Shown: positions 44,735-59,140 of the stretch, piece after piece
Position numbering within the stretch: the stretch's first letter is position 1
Layout: every line of letters begins with the position of its first letter
NCBI GenBank assembly: GCA_902788805.1
Contig: CADALO010000003.1
Location: forward strand, 124,001-188,000
From: an uncultured Bacteroidota bacterium
GTDB lineage: Bacteria > Bacteroidota > Bacteroidia > Bacteroidales > P3
Length of the DNA stretch: 64,000 nt
Direction: 5' to 3'
Notes under the pieces: model-generated
Database searches by the model: none
What the model was told of the DNA's origin: nothing
What the model saw: the letters and a program-made list of their open reading frames with translations, nothing else
Translations under genes and position numbers: made by a program

Positions 44735-45070
44735 ATGAAAGTAAAAGATATCGTTGAGGCACTGAATCTCAAAGTGCTTTCGGGCGCACAAGGACTTGAC
44801 AAGGAGGTTGAAGGATGCTATGTCAGCGACCTCCTGAGCGACGTTATGGGCAATGCCGAGATGGGCAATATCTGGGTCACTCTGCAGACACACAAAAACG
44901 TTATGGCCATCGCATCGCTTAAGGAACTTGCCGCCGTCATCCTCGTCAAAGGACAGTCGGCCAGCGACGACACCCTCGAACAGAGCAACGAAGAGGGAAT
45001 CCCCTTCCTCAGCACCGATGCCGAGACCTTCGAGACCGCCGGCAAAATATACGAGTTGATTAAGAAATAA
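44735..45070 (+). CDS. DRTGG domain protein
   Basis: 111 residues, single DRTGG-type domain: MKVKDIVEALNLKVLSGAQG at the start, GCYVSDLLSDVMGNAEMGNI in the middle and a Rossmann-like C-terminal half. DRTGG domains are often found beside PHP phosphoesterase and [FeFe]-hydrogenase or anti-sigma-like genes; the PHP gene follows here. No enzyme function is claimed. It has its own -7 element. Confidence 0.85.
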   Translation: MKVKDIVEALNLKVLSGAQGLDKEVEGCYVSDLLSDVMGNAEMGNIWVTLQTHKNVMAIASLKELAAVILVKGQSASDDTLEQSNEEGIPFLSTDAETFETAGKIYELIKK

Positions 45071-45173
45071 CTTTAACCTTAACCTTAACTTTGACTCAAG
45101 TTTGACGTCGATTAGACCCTGCCGTTGATTTCAAAGTTAAAGTTAATGTTAAAGTTAAGGTTGAAGTTTTGGT
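45071..45173. repeat. 6-bp palindromic array (TTAACC / GTTAAAG)
   Basis: Left arm of CTTAACC words, a non-repeated centre around CGTCGATTAGACCCTGCCG, and a right arm of AAAGTTAAAGTTAATG words. It fills the gap between DRTGG and PHP genes; the same word is at 34813. Confidence 0.85.
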
Positions 45174-45185
45174 TGAAACCATAGA

Positions 45186-45968
45186 ATGGAGCAGCTGCAT
45201 CCATACAAGGCTGATTTGCATATACATACCGTGCTCTCGCCCTGCGGAGACCTTGAGATGAGCCCCTCGGCCATCGTGGGTCGTGCGCTGGCGCGAGGGT
45301 TGGATATGATTGCCATCACCGACCACAACACCACTCGTCAGGTCAAGGTGACGCAGAAGATAGGCCGTGAAAACGGCCTCTTCGTGCTGGGCGGCGTCGA
45401 GGTCACCTCGCAGGAGGAGACGCATTGTCTCTGCTATTTTGCCGACGAGGGGCAGCTTGATGAGTTCCAGGCGTTTCTCGACGCGCACCTGCCGCCTATC
45501 CCTAACGATGAGGACCGCTTTGGCTATCAGCTTATTGTCGACGAGAACGACGAGATTGTGGGCGAGGAGGAGTACCACCTGCTCAACGCCATCGACGTCG
45601 ACATCGACGGCATCTACGACGAGGTGCACCGCATCGGAGGCCTCTTCATTCCGGCTCATATCAACAAAGGAACCACTTCGCTGATGAGCCAGCTTGGTTT
45701 TGTGCCGCCCGACCTGCGCGCCGACGGCCTCGAAATCAACTTCCGCACCACCAAAACCGAGCAGATCAAGAAATTCGCTTACCTCAAACGCTTCTCGTTT
45801 ATCACCGACAGCGACGCGCATTTTGTTGACAATGTGGGCGATGTGTACAATGTGATCTATATGGCACACCGTACCTTCGACGAGTTCCGCAAAGCCCTGC
45901 TCGGCGAAGATGGCCGCACAATCGACACCGACTACTTCCGCGAGCACAAGCTGCCACGCATAAAATAG
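45186..45968 (+). CDS. PHP domain phosphoesterase
   Basis: 260 residues. The PHP metal motif DLHIHT (D10, H12, H14), then ITDHN (about 48-52) and VTSQEETHCLCYF, with DSDAHF near 218 and additional His residues. Members hydrolyse small phosphates (nucleotides, histidinol phosphate, RNA ends). The pairing with a DRTGG gene is common in anaerobes. The end is followed by a clear terminator. Confidence 0.9.
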   Translation: MEQLHPYKADLHIHTVLSPCGDLEMSPSAIVGRALARGLDMIAITDHNTTRQVKVTQKIGRENGLFVLGGVEVTSQEETHCLCYFADEGQLDEFQAFLDAHLPPIPNDEDRFGYQLIVDENDEIVGEEEYHLLNAIDVDIDGIYDEVHRIGGLFIPAHINKGTTSLMSQLGFVPPDLRADGLEINFRTTKTEQIKKFAYLKRFSFITDSDAHFVDNVGDVYNVIYMAHRTFDEFRKALLGEDGRTIDTDYFREHKLPRIK

Positions 45969-45998
45969 AGCGAAGAGCGTCCGCTCCAATTTGGATTA

Positions 45999-46043
45999 TC
46001 CCGCAGGGGCTTTCTGTCAAAAGAAAACCCTGCGGGAATTTTT
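45999..46043 (+). terminator. Terminator after PHP gene
   Basis: TCCCGCAGGG (45999-46008) pairs with CCCTGCGGGA (46028-46037), followed by TTTTT at 46039-46043. Loop of 19 bases. Confidence 0.9.
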
Positions 46044-46104
46044 GCATAGTTTCAGGCCGCCACTTTTTGCATAAAAACACTGTGTTCGGGCCGAATCATC
46101 TTCG

Positions 46105-46201
46105 TTTGATGTCCGCTTGTTGTCCGCTTGATGTCCGCTTGTTGTCCGCTTTTAAAGCGGACAACAAGCGGACATCAAGCGGACAACAAGCGGACATCAA
46201 A
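46105..46201. repeat. Perfect 97-bp palindrome of 11-bp words (TTGTCCGC/GATGTCCGC)
   Basis: The left arm 46105-46152 and the right arm 46154-46201 are exact reverse complements (48 bases each) around a single T at 46153. Each arm holds four 11-base steps, alternating TTGATGTCCGC and TTGTTGTCCGC. Located downstream of a terminator and before the T9SS peptidase gene. Confidence 0.95.
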
Positions 46202-46362
46202 AAAGAATTAAGGGTGAGGTTGTTATGGTGCGGTGCGTTGTTTTGGTGTTTTATGTCTGGTAATCAGTGGGTTATTGGGTATGGAGCAGAGTGGAGTGTC
46301 AAAATTGGTGTTTTTTCACTAAAAAAGTGCAGTGCGACAATTGGTCATTGGCTTGCTTGACG
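46202..46362. other. G/T-rich intergenic stretch without recognised feature
   Basis: No gene or promoter recognised; ends with GTGCAGTGCGACA, related to the MITE end. Confidence 0.4.
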
Positions 46363-46542
46363 GTGCGACACACCCCGCCGCTTCGCGGCACCCCTCTCCG
46401 AGAGGGGATGGCGCGGCGGCGCTCTATTGATAATCAACGTAATGCGGTAGCCCATCCCCTCTCGGAGAGGGGAGAAGGAACTGCCAGTGGCCGTTCCGGT
46501 AGCGAAGCGGTGAACAAAAGCGAAGGTCGGGGTGTGTCGCAC
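46363..46542. mobile_element. MITE-like element, copy 2
   Basis: Terminal inverted repeat GTGCGACACACCCCG (46363) with the complementary end finishing at 46542. Inner CCCCTCTCCGAGAGGGG and its partner resemble copy 1 at 34894-35066; the middle part differs. Frames reading across it on the minus strand (PLSERGAAKRRGVSH) are artefacts. Confidence 0.82.
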
Positions 46543-46548
46543 AATCAC

Positions 46549-46641
46549 TATAAAGACATCGTTTTTTGTCGCAAGGTCATTATAAAGACATCGTTTTTTT
46601 TGTCGTAAGGTTATTATAAAGACATCATTTTGTCGCATTAT
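46549..46641. repeat. Three tandem units of about 32 bp
   Basis: Units start with TATAAAGACATC at 46549, 46581 and 46615 and continue GTTTTTTGTCGCAAGGTCAT (32, 34 and 27 bases). They lie 80 bases before the peptidase start codon. Confidence 0.85.
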
Positions 46642-46722
46642 CATTTTTTTGTTGTTTTTTTTGGTGAATTCAAGTATTTTTATTACTATTGCATTGTAAA
46701 AAAGTGGAAGATTAATACGTAA

Positions 46723-51711
<4,989 letters not shown>

Positions 51712-51756
51712 ATATGTGAATGTTAAATTGTATATGTGATGAATTGAAAAAAAACT

Positions 51757-51764
51757 TATATTTG
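51757..51764 (+). promoter_or_regulatory. -7 element (TATATTTG) before the giant gene
   Basis: Full -7 match about 70 bases before the start codon; a TGTG at 18 bases upstream is a weak -33. Confidence 0.45.
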
Positions 51765-51834
51765 CAGATTGTATCAGATTATGATACTTTGGGATATTGA
51801 CTGATAATGAATGAACTAACTTTAATAATATATT

Positions 51835-54800
51835 ATGGTGCAATATTATAAAAGGTTAAAAGACTTGAGAGAACTGCTGCTTGCCATACTGATGATTGTC
51901 AGCTACTCGGTTAGTGCACAGAACACAATTATAATGCCTCATCAAGGCGCTGATACGCTTTACATTTTGCCGACGGGCTGCTATACAATATTGGATCCCG
52001 GTGGAACGGGCAAATATCAGAACAATGAGGATTCATATCTGTGGATTGTCGGTGAGGAACAGTTCTTTATCCAGACCGAGTATGAACTCGGACATACCGA
52101 CGATGGTAAAGACTGGGTGAGAATATATCAAGATACCGTCACCTGGAACGGTTATGACCAGATGGGCGGAGAAGGCACCCGCGAAACCTATTTGTGGAGC
52201 CACAGGGCGCTGATTCATTTCCATTCCAACAACTACAACACGTTCGATGGTTTTGTGATGCGTATTGAGCAGATCCCGTCGGTTAACAACTTACAATACA
52301 CAGCATTGAGTGAGTCGTCGGTGCGACTGACTTGGGATGACTGGCGTACCGAGGCGACAAGCTGGACGGTATATTATACTGACAGCGACGACACGATGTA
52401 TACGAGTCAAACGAACACCAAGCAGTTGGTGCTGACGGGCTTGCAGAGCGGACGTTACTACCGCTATTATATTGAGAATAATGTGTCACCTTGTACGCGG
52501 AATGACTACTTCTATTTCACTCCGCAACACGACTCGTTGGAACTGATTATGGATCCGCAGGACTGGCACAGCGACACGCTGAGAAGCGGTGAGTGCTATA
52601 GGCTGCTGAGTCCGTCGGGCGACACGGTGATGATGGACTACAGGTACAGGCAGACGGAGTATAACTTCAACGATGGTCACGGTGTGTATGTGCAGGGAAA
52701 GTACGATGCTGGACAGAGCGATGAGAACTATGGAGAGGTGGGATTGCAGCGCAGGTATTATGCCTATACGTGGGGCGACTATAACTACTATTACAACACG
52801 GAGCGCCCGTACAAGGAGTGGTTCCCCGACGGTTGGGTCGGAGTGACATTCTCTGGCAATTCGCGCTATAACTTCGAGGTTTTGGCAGAGAACGATGGAT
52901 ATGTAGTGCCCACGGTTAGCGGTGTTACCGCCAACAATGCAACTATTAGTTGGACCGATACGACCTCATCGACAAGCTGGACGTTCCGCTACTGCAAGGA
53001 AGAAGGTCAGTGGAGCAGTATGACATTGACTACACCGACGGTTACCCTGACGGGATTGGAAGCGGGGAGACAGTATGTCTACACCATCGAAGGCAACGTC
53101 AAGCGCGCCGCCTGTGATGTTGCTGCTCGTCACGCTTTTATTACAACAAACAACAGTGATACCATCATTATGCCTTATAGAGGCAAAGCCTCGGTCCTGC
53201 TGCAGCCGCGTCATTGCTACACCGTTGTCGATGCCGGCAGAAACGGTGGATATTTCAACACGGACAATTCGCGACTGGTGTTGCGGACGGCCAATCATAA
53301 GGGCTTCCGCGTCACCGGACGCTGTATGCTTGGCAATAACGACCGTGTTGTTTTGGAAAACGGAATAGAACGACAGGAGTATTCCAACAGCACTTACGGT
53401 TTCGAGATGACCAGCGTCGGCGATTCGATAGTGGTCCTTTTCAATTCCAACATTTCTGAGATTGGATCAGGTTTTGCGCTGGAGGTGTTGCAAGTTGACG
53501 ATTCGATAGGGAATCTCAATGCAACGAACATTACAGGAATGAGTGCCACCATCAGCTGGACCGACAATAGCGAAGCGACATCCTGGACTGTGCATTACGG
53601 CGACAGCGAGGATAATTTCAATTCCGTTAACACTACGACAACAAGTGTGACGCTGTCCGGATTGACGCCCGGTGTGCAATACGTCTATTATGTGACCAAC
53701 GCCGCCTCTGGTGGCTGCGTGTTCAGTCAGCGCAAAGGCTTTATCACACAGGGAGTTCCTGCTGGCAATGTGATTATGCCATATAGAGGCATAGATACGT
53801 TGATTATCTATCCGAATACCTGTTACAAGATATGGGATGCAGGCGGCAAAGATCGTAACTATTTCAACAACGACACGTCGGTGCTGGTGATAATGAGCAG
53901 CGACGGAAGCGATTTTACGCTTGACGGCCAGTGGCTATTTGGCGGCAACGAGGCGAGATACAGCGACGAAACGTATGATTCGTATGACAGGTTGTGGTAT
54001 ATGCCTTATTCTTATTATAATCTGAATGACTTTTGGGACTGCGGAGACGGCTGGTACAACCGTTTCGCCAACAACGACCGTCTCCGATTGCAAAGCAGTA
54101 ATGGCTATCTGCGACTGCGCTTTACCAGCAACAGCCGTACGGTGAGACCTGGATTCTGCTTTACGGTAGACCGCACACAAAACGAAGTGAGTGATGTACG
54201 ATTGACCCGTGTTACCTCAACGGAAGCCACCGTGACTTGGAACGACAACAGCGGAGCCACGCAGTGGTATGTGACATTCGGTCCCGTTGGAGGATTCCAA
54301 TATACGGTTGCATCCAACGTCCGCAGTTTCACGATGAACAATCTTTTGCCGAATACGGACTATGAGTTGAGGATAAATACGAGTGCGACAAATACTTGCA
54401 ATGCTCCATCGACATTCTTCACTACGCTTGATGCAAACGCGATTGTGATGACGCCGAACGGCGACGACACCGTCTATCTCACTCCCGGTCAGTGCTATTA
54501 TGTCTACGACCCGGGAGGAACAGGCGACTATCTGCCCAGCGATACATCACGCCTCGTCATCCGCTCAACCACTGGCGAAGGCTATTGGATTCACGGTGCA
54601 ATGAATGTGGGAAATAAAGACTACAGCGACTGGGTGAAAATGACAGGAGTCGCTGACGGACAGTATTGGTGGGGCTTTGATAGATGGTGCTGGGAAGGAG
54701 AAACAGAAATAATATTAATGACTAACGAGGCATTACAAGATAGAGGTATTTACTTGACAATAAAGTTTCCGTCTCGGGTATATAATCCCGATACACTTAA

Positions 54801-57800
54801 TATGACAGACAGCACTGTCACCATAGTATGGCAGGATACAAGTGGCGCAACGCAATGGAATTTCAGTTACGGTACGAATATTGACTCAATGACGACAGTC
54901 GTTACGAATACAAAGCAATATACAATAACCGGACTGGAACGTAATAGACAATATTTTTACAGCATATACAACGTAACAGAGAATCAGGAATGTGTGCTCG
55001 ATAATATCTATGGTGTTATTATGCCAACAGATGATGGGTACATTATTTATCCGTATGATAATCTCTATCTGCGAAATATTGGCAGACATTCATTGTATTT
55101 TCAAAATAATATTACACTTACACCAGACAAATGCTATCATCTCCTCGATGTTGGCGGTATGGGGAATTTGTTTTACCGTACAGAAAGCTATTTCGACATC
55201 TTTACTGATAACAACCAAGGCATAACCGTTGATGGGTATTATGATATGGGTAACTCTAGTTTGAATATGTATGGAAACAATTTCGATTCGTATTACAGTA
55301 ACTCTGGCTTTGTAAAATTATATTCCAATGACGGACATATTGGTTTTTTACAGGGCACAGGCTCTTCTATAAATGATTATGCTCCAGGCTACAATTTCAA
55401 TATTTCATTCAACTATAAGATTTACAATGTCAGAACGCAGAATTTGACTTGCAACAGTGCGCAGTTGCGATGGAACGACAGCACCAGCGCTACGCAATGG
55501 ACAATTGCATATGGACCTACAGAGAAACAACTGGATACAATGGTGGTCAACAGCAAAATGGCTAATCTTACCGGACTATTGCCAGATCATCAATATGTTT
55601 GCTATCTGTCGAGCAACGACAGCACTCTTGACTGCCTGAAGCCGGTCAAGTATTGTTTCATAACGACCTGCGACACAACAATCTTTGTGTTACCATACAG
55701 CAAGGATACAACCAGAGTGCTTGATATAAATGAGTGCTATACAATTTATGATGGCGGTGGTGATATGGATTATCTTTTTAACGACCATCACTGGGCAAAG
55801 TTGTATTCGTCGAATGGAAATGCGATAACGATAAGAGGAAATATAGACCTTGGCAACAATGCTTATTTGTACTTTTATGATGACGCAAACGGCAATTGGC
55901 TTAATGGGTTTGGGACAGGATCATACGATAATGTTGTGATAACGTCGCCATCGGGAAGGTTGCGGATAGAGTATAATATGTCGGGGGACACGGTGAACGG
56001 AGGCGGTTTCAGGTTTGACGTGAGGTTCCATACGGTCTCGAATATACAAGTGTCGTTGAAGACTGATACTACGTGCAGGTTGACGTGGGACGACAACAGC
56101 GGAGCGACGGAGTGGGTGTGTCACTATGGTATGGACAAGAAGAATATGGATTCGATAGTTACAAACCAGCGTATGGCGCACCTGTCGAACCTGATATATG
56201 GGAAACGATACTATGTGTTCTTTACGAACAACTTTGTGGCGTGTATAGACACGACGTGGTTTGAGTTCTGTGCGGGCGGCGACAAGTGTGTGGACTTCGG
56301 GGACATATATTCGTGCTTTGCGACGGCGTATCACGGTCGGTTCAACAATCCCGAAGAGTGGAAGGAGATGGTTGACTATGGACCGGACGATATAAACTCG
56401 CATCACACGGTGATAGACGACACACTGGCTACAGACCCGCGTACCGGCAACCAGCTGCGCTGTGTGCCCCCTGGATATTTTGAATCGGTGAGATTGGGCA
56501 ACTGGGACATAGGCGGAGAGGCGGAGAGCATTACATACGAGTTTGATGTGGACACAACGAAGTCGGAGATACTGTTGCTGCGCTATGCGGCGGTGCTGGA
56601 GAATCCGGGTCACTCGCCGGCGATGCAGCCGAGGTTCAAGTTTTCGATTGTGGATGAAAACAACAATCCGCTCAATGAGGACTGCTATTCGGCAGACTTT
56701 ATATCGAGTGACGCTTTGGGTTGGAACACATATCATTATGACACGAATACCGTTCTGTGGAAAGACTGGACGGCGATAGGAGTGGACCTTGCGCCGCTGG
56801 ACGGGCAGCGTATCTATGTGAAGATGACGACCTACGACTGCAATGAGATGGGACATTTCGGCTATGCGTATTTTGTGCTTGAATGTGAGGAGAAAGAGAT
56901 GATGCCAAATGAGTGCGGAGTGGTACACGCTAATACCTTCTCGGCGCCCGAGGGCTTCCGTTATGAATGGTTTAATGTTGACAGTGCGAACGTTATCCTT
57001 TCGACGGCACGCACATTTACGAGCAACCAGAACGGAATATACAAATGCAAAGCGCACTTCCTTGGTTCGCAAAGTGGCAACTGCTTTTTTGAAAAGACTG
57101 TTGTGGTAGGCGATATATTCCCGTTTGCCAATTATAGTTACGAGATAGTAGATACTAATGGCTGTGACGTTGTGGTGCAGTTCTACAACAAGAGTTGTGT
57201 AACGCTGGATGAAGCTCATACGCAGCCGACGTCGATGGAATGTGACGGTTTTGTGTGGGACTTTGGTGATGGAGAGGTGAGCTATGAGAAGCATCCTATA
57301 CATATCTTCCCCTCGAGAGAATTCAATGTGACACTCACATCGTCGTTGGCCGGCGGCCAGTGCGTTGACGACACGACAAACTGCATTTTGATGGTAAGCC
57401 CCTGTATTCATTTCGATACATTGATACACGAGATGTGCGAGGGCGATACGCTGAGGGTGCGTGACTCTGTGTTCCTGACTACAGGTAATTATACGGTACG
57501 TACCGAATATCGTCCTGACAGCGTATATACAACCTTTGTGTTCCTTACGGTTCACCATACGCTTGATACGAATCTGCTTGGAGGTATATGCGATGGGAAT
57601 GCGTATACGTACTATGGTTTCAACGAGAGTGTGGCGGGCGACTATGTGCACAGTTTTACTTCCGTTCACGGATGCGACAGTATATACAGGCTTCATCTTG
57701 TGGTTTCGCATTCGTACGATACGTTGGTGTATGTGGATGGATGCACGAACGTTGGATATACGTACGGAGACACGGTGTTTATGACATCGACGGTGTATGT

Positions 57801-59046
57801 GGACAGCCTGTTGTCTGTATATTCTTGCGATAGTGTTGTTACATTGAATGTCACGCTGCACAATGATTTTCAGATAACGCTGTATGACACTATCTGTGAT
57901 GGAGATACGTATATATTCGGCGGCCAGCCGCTGACGACAACGGGAGTTTATGTGGACAGCCGGCTTTCGGTGTGGGGATGCGACAGTATAGAGACGCTTA
58001 ACTTCAAGGTGAACAGCACATACTTTGACAGCAGCACAGCCTATATCTGTCTGAATGAGACCTATACATACGGCGGGAATGAATATACACCACAGCTGAT
58101 AGTCGACTCGCTGCTGAGCATCTGGCAGTGTGACAGTGTAATAAAAATCAATGTGTTCTACTATGATACGACATTTGAAGTGGATGGAATGCTGAGCCTG
58201 GATACGCTGAACTGGACGCGCAGCGATTCGTCGCTGGCCGGATGCGCGCCGTTGAGGGTGTATATGCGCGACAGTTCGGTATCGGCAGGGGGCCGGATAT
58301 GGCATTTCGGCGATGGAGAGACGTCGATGGAGGCTAACCCTGAACACATATACGAGGAAGGCGGAGTGTATACGGTGACACTTGTGGCCATCAGTCCGGA
58401 CGATTGCCACGATACGCTTGAATTCGTCGATGCGGTGCAGGTATTCGACCGACCCGAAATGGGCTTTGAATGGACCCCGCTGCAGCCTACGAATGTCCAT
58501 CCGGAAGCTGATTTTGTGAATCTAACAACGCCAGCGGACAGCAGTGTTTCGTATAAATGGTACTTCTTTATGAACGGCAGCGATGAGGCACCGTTGGATT
58601 CATCGTTCGAAATGAATCCGCATTATGTGTGGAATTATAACAACAATCCAGTAGGCGACCACGATGTTATGCTGATTGCCAATAGGTTGTATGTGACATT
58701 TGCAAGTGATACGATGAATTGTCCGGATACGCTCACGCAGCCGGTGACGGTGGTCAACATATATCTGCAGTTTCCGAACGCAGTCACCCCGAACGGCGAC
58801 GGGATAAACGACACGTGGAAGGTGGTCAACCTTGTCGAATATGGGCAGTATCCAATCAATCGACTGCGCATCTTCAACCGATGGGGCCGTCTTGTTTTCA
58901 AACGAGACAACATAAACTCGACCGACGACGTGTGGGACCCCAACGACTGCGACTGTCCCGACGGGACCTACTTTTTCCGCTTCGATGCCCAAGGCGACTT
59001 TGGATTTATTCAGCATAATGGCAGTATAGAAGTGATTAGGAATTAA
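51835..59046 (+). CDS. Giant secreted multi-domain adhesin-like protein (CUB-like, Fn3, PKD, T9SS C-terminus)
   Basis: 2403 residues with a signal peptide (leader to about residue 28, ending SVSAQ). Seven units, each a CUB-like domain (IIMPHQGADTLYILPTGCYT, IIMPYRGKASVLLQPRHCYT and similar) followed by a Fn3-like domain (W-x-D-x-S-x-A-T-x-W), cover about 1-1480. Then a jelly-roll-like module (about 1490-1690) also found in the neighbouring peptidase, a PKD domain (WDFGDGE near 1810), five repeats with ICDGDTY and GCDS motifs (about 1860-2110), a second PKD (WHFGDGE) and the CHU_C domain (FPNAVTPNGDGIND). Secreted by T9SS, likely surface-bound adhesion. Bases 54700-55450 are AT-rich compared with the rest. 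Confidence 0.88.
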   Translation: MVQYYKRLKDLRELLLAILMIVSYSVSAQNTIIMPHQGADTLYILPTGCYTILDPGGTGKYQNNEDSYLWIVGEEQFFIQTEYELGHTDDGKDWVRIYQDTVTWNGYDQMGGEGTRETYLWSHRALIHFHSNNYNTFDGFVMRIEQIPSVNNLQYTALSESSVRLTWDDWRTEATSWTVYYTDSDDTMYTSQTNTKQLVLTGLQSGRYYRYYIENNVSPCTRNDYFYFTPQHDSLELIMDPQDWHSDTLRSGECYRLLSPSGDTVMMDYRYRQTEYNFNDGHGVYVQGKYDAGQSDENYGEVGLQRRYYAYTWGDYNYYYNTERPYKEWFPDGWVGVTFSGNSRYNFEVLAENDGYVVPTVSGVTANNATISWTDTTSSTSWTFRYCKEEGQWSSMTLTTPTVTLTGLEAGRQYVYTIEGNVKRAACDVAARHAFITTNNSDTIIMPYRGKASVLLQPRHCYTVVDAGRNGGYFNTDNSRLVLRTANHKGFRVTGRCMLGNNDRVVLENGIERQEYSNSTYGFEMTSVGDSIVVLFNSNISEIGSGFALEVLQVDDSIGNLNATNITGMSATISWTDNSEATSWTVHYGDSEDNFNSVNTTTTSVTLSGLTPGVQYVYYVTNAASGGCVFSQRKGFITQGVPAGNVIMPYRGIDTLIIYPNTCYKIWDAGGKDRNYFNNDTSVLVIMSSDGSDFTLDGQWLFGGNEARYSDETYDSYDRLWYMPYSYYNLNDFWDCGDGWYNRFANNDRLRLQSSNGYLRLRFTSNSRTVRPGFCFTVDRTQNEVSDVRLTRVTSTEATVTWNDNSGATQWYVTFGPVGGFQYTVASNVRSFTMNNLLPNTDYELRINTSATNTCNAPSTFFTTLDANAIVMTPNGDDTVYLTPGQCYYVYDPGGTGDYLPSDTSRLVIRSTTGEGYWIHGAMNVGNKDYSDWVKMTGVADGQYWWGFDRWCWEGETEIILMTNEALQDRGIYLTIKFPSRVYNPDTLNMTDSTVTIVWQDTSGATQWNFSYGTNIDSMTTVVTNTKQYTITGLERNRQYFYSIYNVTENQECVLDNIYGVIMPTDDGYIIYPYDNLYLRNIGRHSLYFQNNITLTPDKCYHLLDVGGMGNLFYRTESYFDIFTDNNQGITVDGYYDMGNSSLNMYGNNFDSYYSNSGFVKLYSNDGHIGFLQGTGSSINDYAPGYNFNISFNYKIYNVRTQNLTCNSAQLRWNDSTSATQWTIAYGPTEKQLDTMVVNSKMANLTGLLPDHQYVCYLSSNDSTLDCLKPVKYCFITTCDTTIFVLPYSKDTTRVLDINECYTIYDGGGDMDYLFNDHHWAKLYSSNGNAITIRGNIDLGNNAYLYFYDDANGNWLNGFGTGSYDNVVITSPSGRLRIEYNMSGDTVNGGGFRFDVRFHTVSNIQVSLKTDTTCRLTWDDNSGATEWVCHYGMDKKNMDSIVTNQRMAHLSNLIYGKRYYVFFTNNFVACIDTTWFEFCAGGDKCVDFGDIYSCFATAYHGRFNNPEEWKEMVDYGPDDINSHHTVIDDTLATDPRTGNQLRCVPPGYFESVRLGNWDIGGEAESITYEFDVDTTKSEILLLRYAAVLENPGHSPAMQPRFKFSIVDENNNPLNEDCYSADFISSDALGWNTYHYDTNTVLWKDWTAIGVDLAPLDGQRIYVKMTTYDCNEMGHFGYAYFVLECEEKEMMPNECGVVHANTFSAPEGFRYEWFNVDSANVILSTARTFTSNQNGIYKCKAHFLGSQSGNCFFEKTVVVGDIFPFANYSYEIVDTNGCDVVVQFYNKSCVTLDEAHTQPTSMECDGFVWDFGDGEVSYEKHPIHIFPSREFNVTLTSSLAGGQCVDDTTNCILMVSPCIHFDTLIHEMCEGDTLRVRDSVFLTTGNYTVRTEYRPDSVYTTFVFLTVHHTLDTNLLGGICDGNAYTYYGFNESVAGDYVHSFTSVHGCDSIYRLHLVVSHSYDTLVYVDGCTNVGYTYGDTVFMTSTVYVDSLLSVYSCDSVVTLNVTLHNDFQITLYDTICDGDTYIFGGQPLTTTGVYVDSRLSVWGCDSIETLNFKVNSTYFDSSTAYICLNETYTYGGNEYTPQLIVDSLLSIWQCDSVIKINVFYYDTTFEVDGMLSLDTLNWTRSDSSLAGCAPLRVYMRDSSVSAGGRIWHFGDGETSMEANPEHIYEEGGVYTVTLVAISPDDCHDTLEFVDAVQVFDRPEMGFEWTPLQPTNVHPEADFVNLTTPADSSVSYKWYFFMNGSDEAPLDSSFEMNPHYVWNYNNNPVGDHDVMLIANRLYVTFASDTMNCPDTLTQPVTVVNIYLQFPNAVTPNGDGINDTWKVVNLVEYGQYPINRLRIFNRWGRLVFKRDNINSTDDVWDPNDCDCPDGTYFFRFDAQGDFGFIQHNGSIEVIRN

Positions 59047-59140
59047 TGAATTGTTATTTGCAAATAAAAAAATCAAACCCTTAAACCCTTCAAACCCTAA
59101 AACCCTCAAACCTTTAAACCCTTAAACCCTTAAACCAACA
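59047..59140. repeat. Tandem AAACCCTT array
   Basis: Words AAACCCTT, AAACCCTA, AACCTTTA in 7-9-base steps in one orientation fill the 94-base gap before the YARHG gene. Confidence 0.8.

Noticed and set aside
46105..46201. CRISPR array
   Set aside because: The 11-bp words are adjacent without spacers and are inverted in the second half; no cas genes are present.
55921..58500. 859-residue open frame on the minus strand
   Set aside because: Antisense shadow of the repeat-rich giant protein; rich in Arg/His with no domain pattern.
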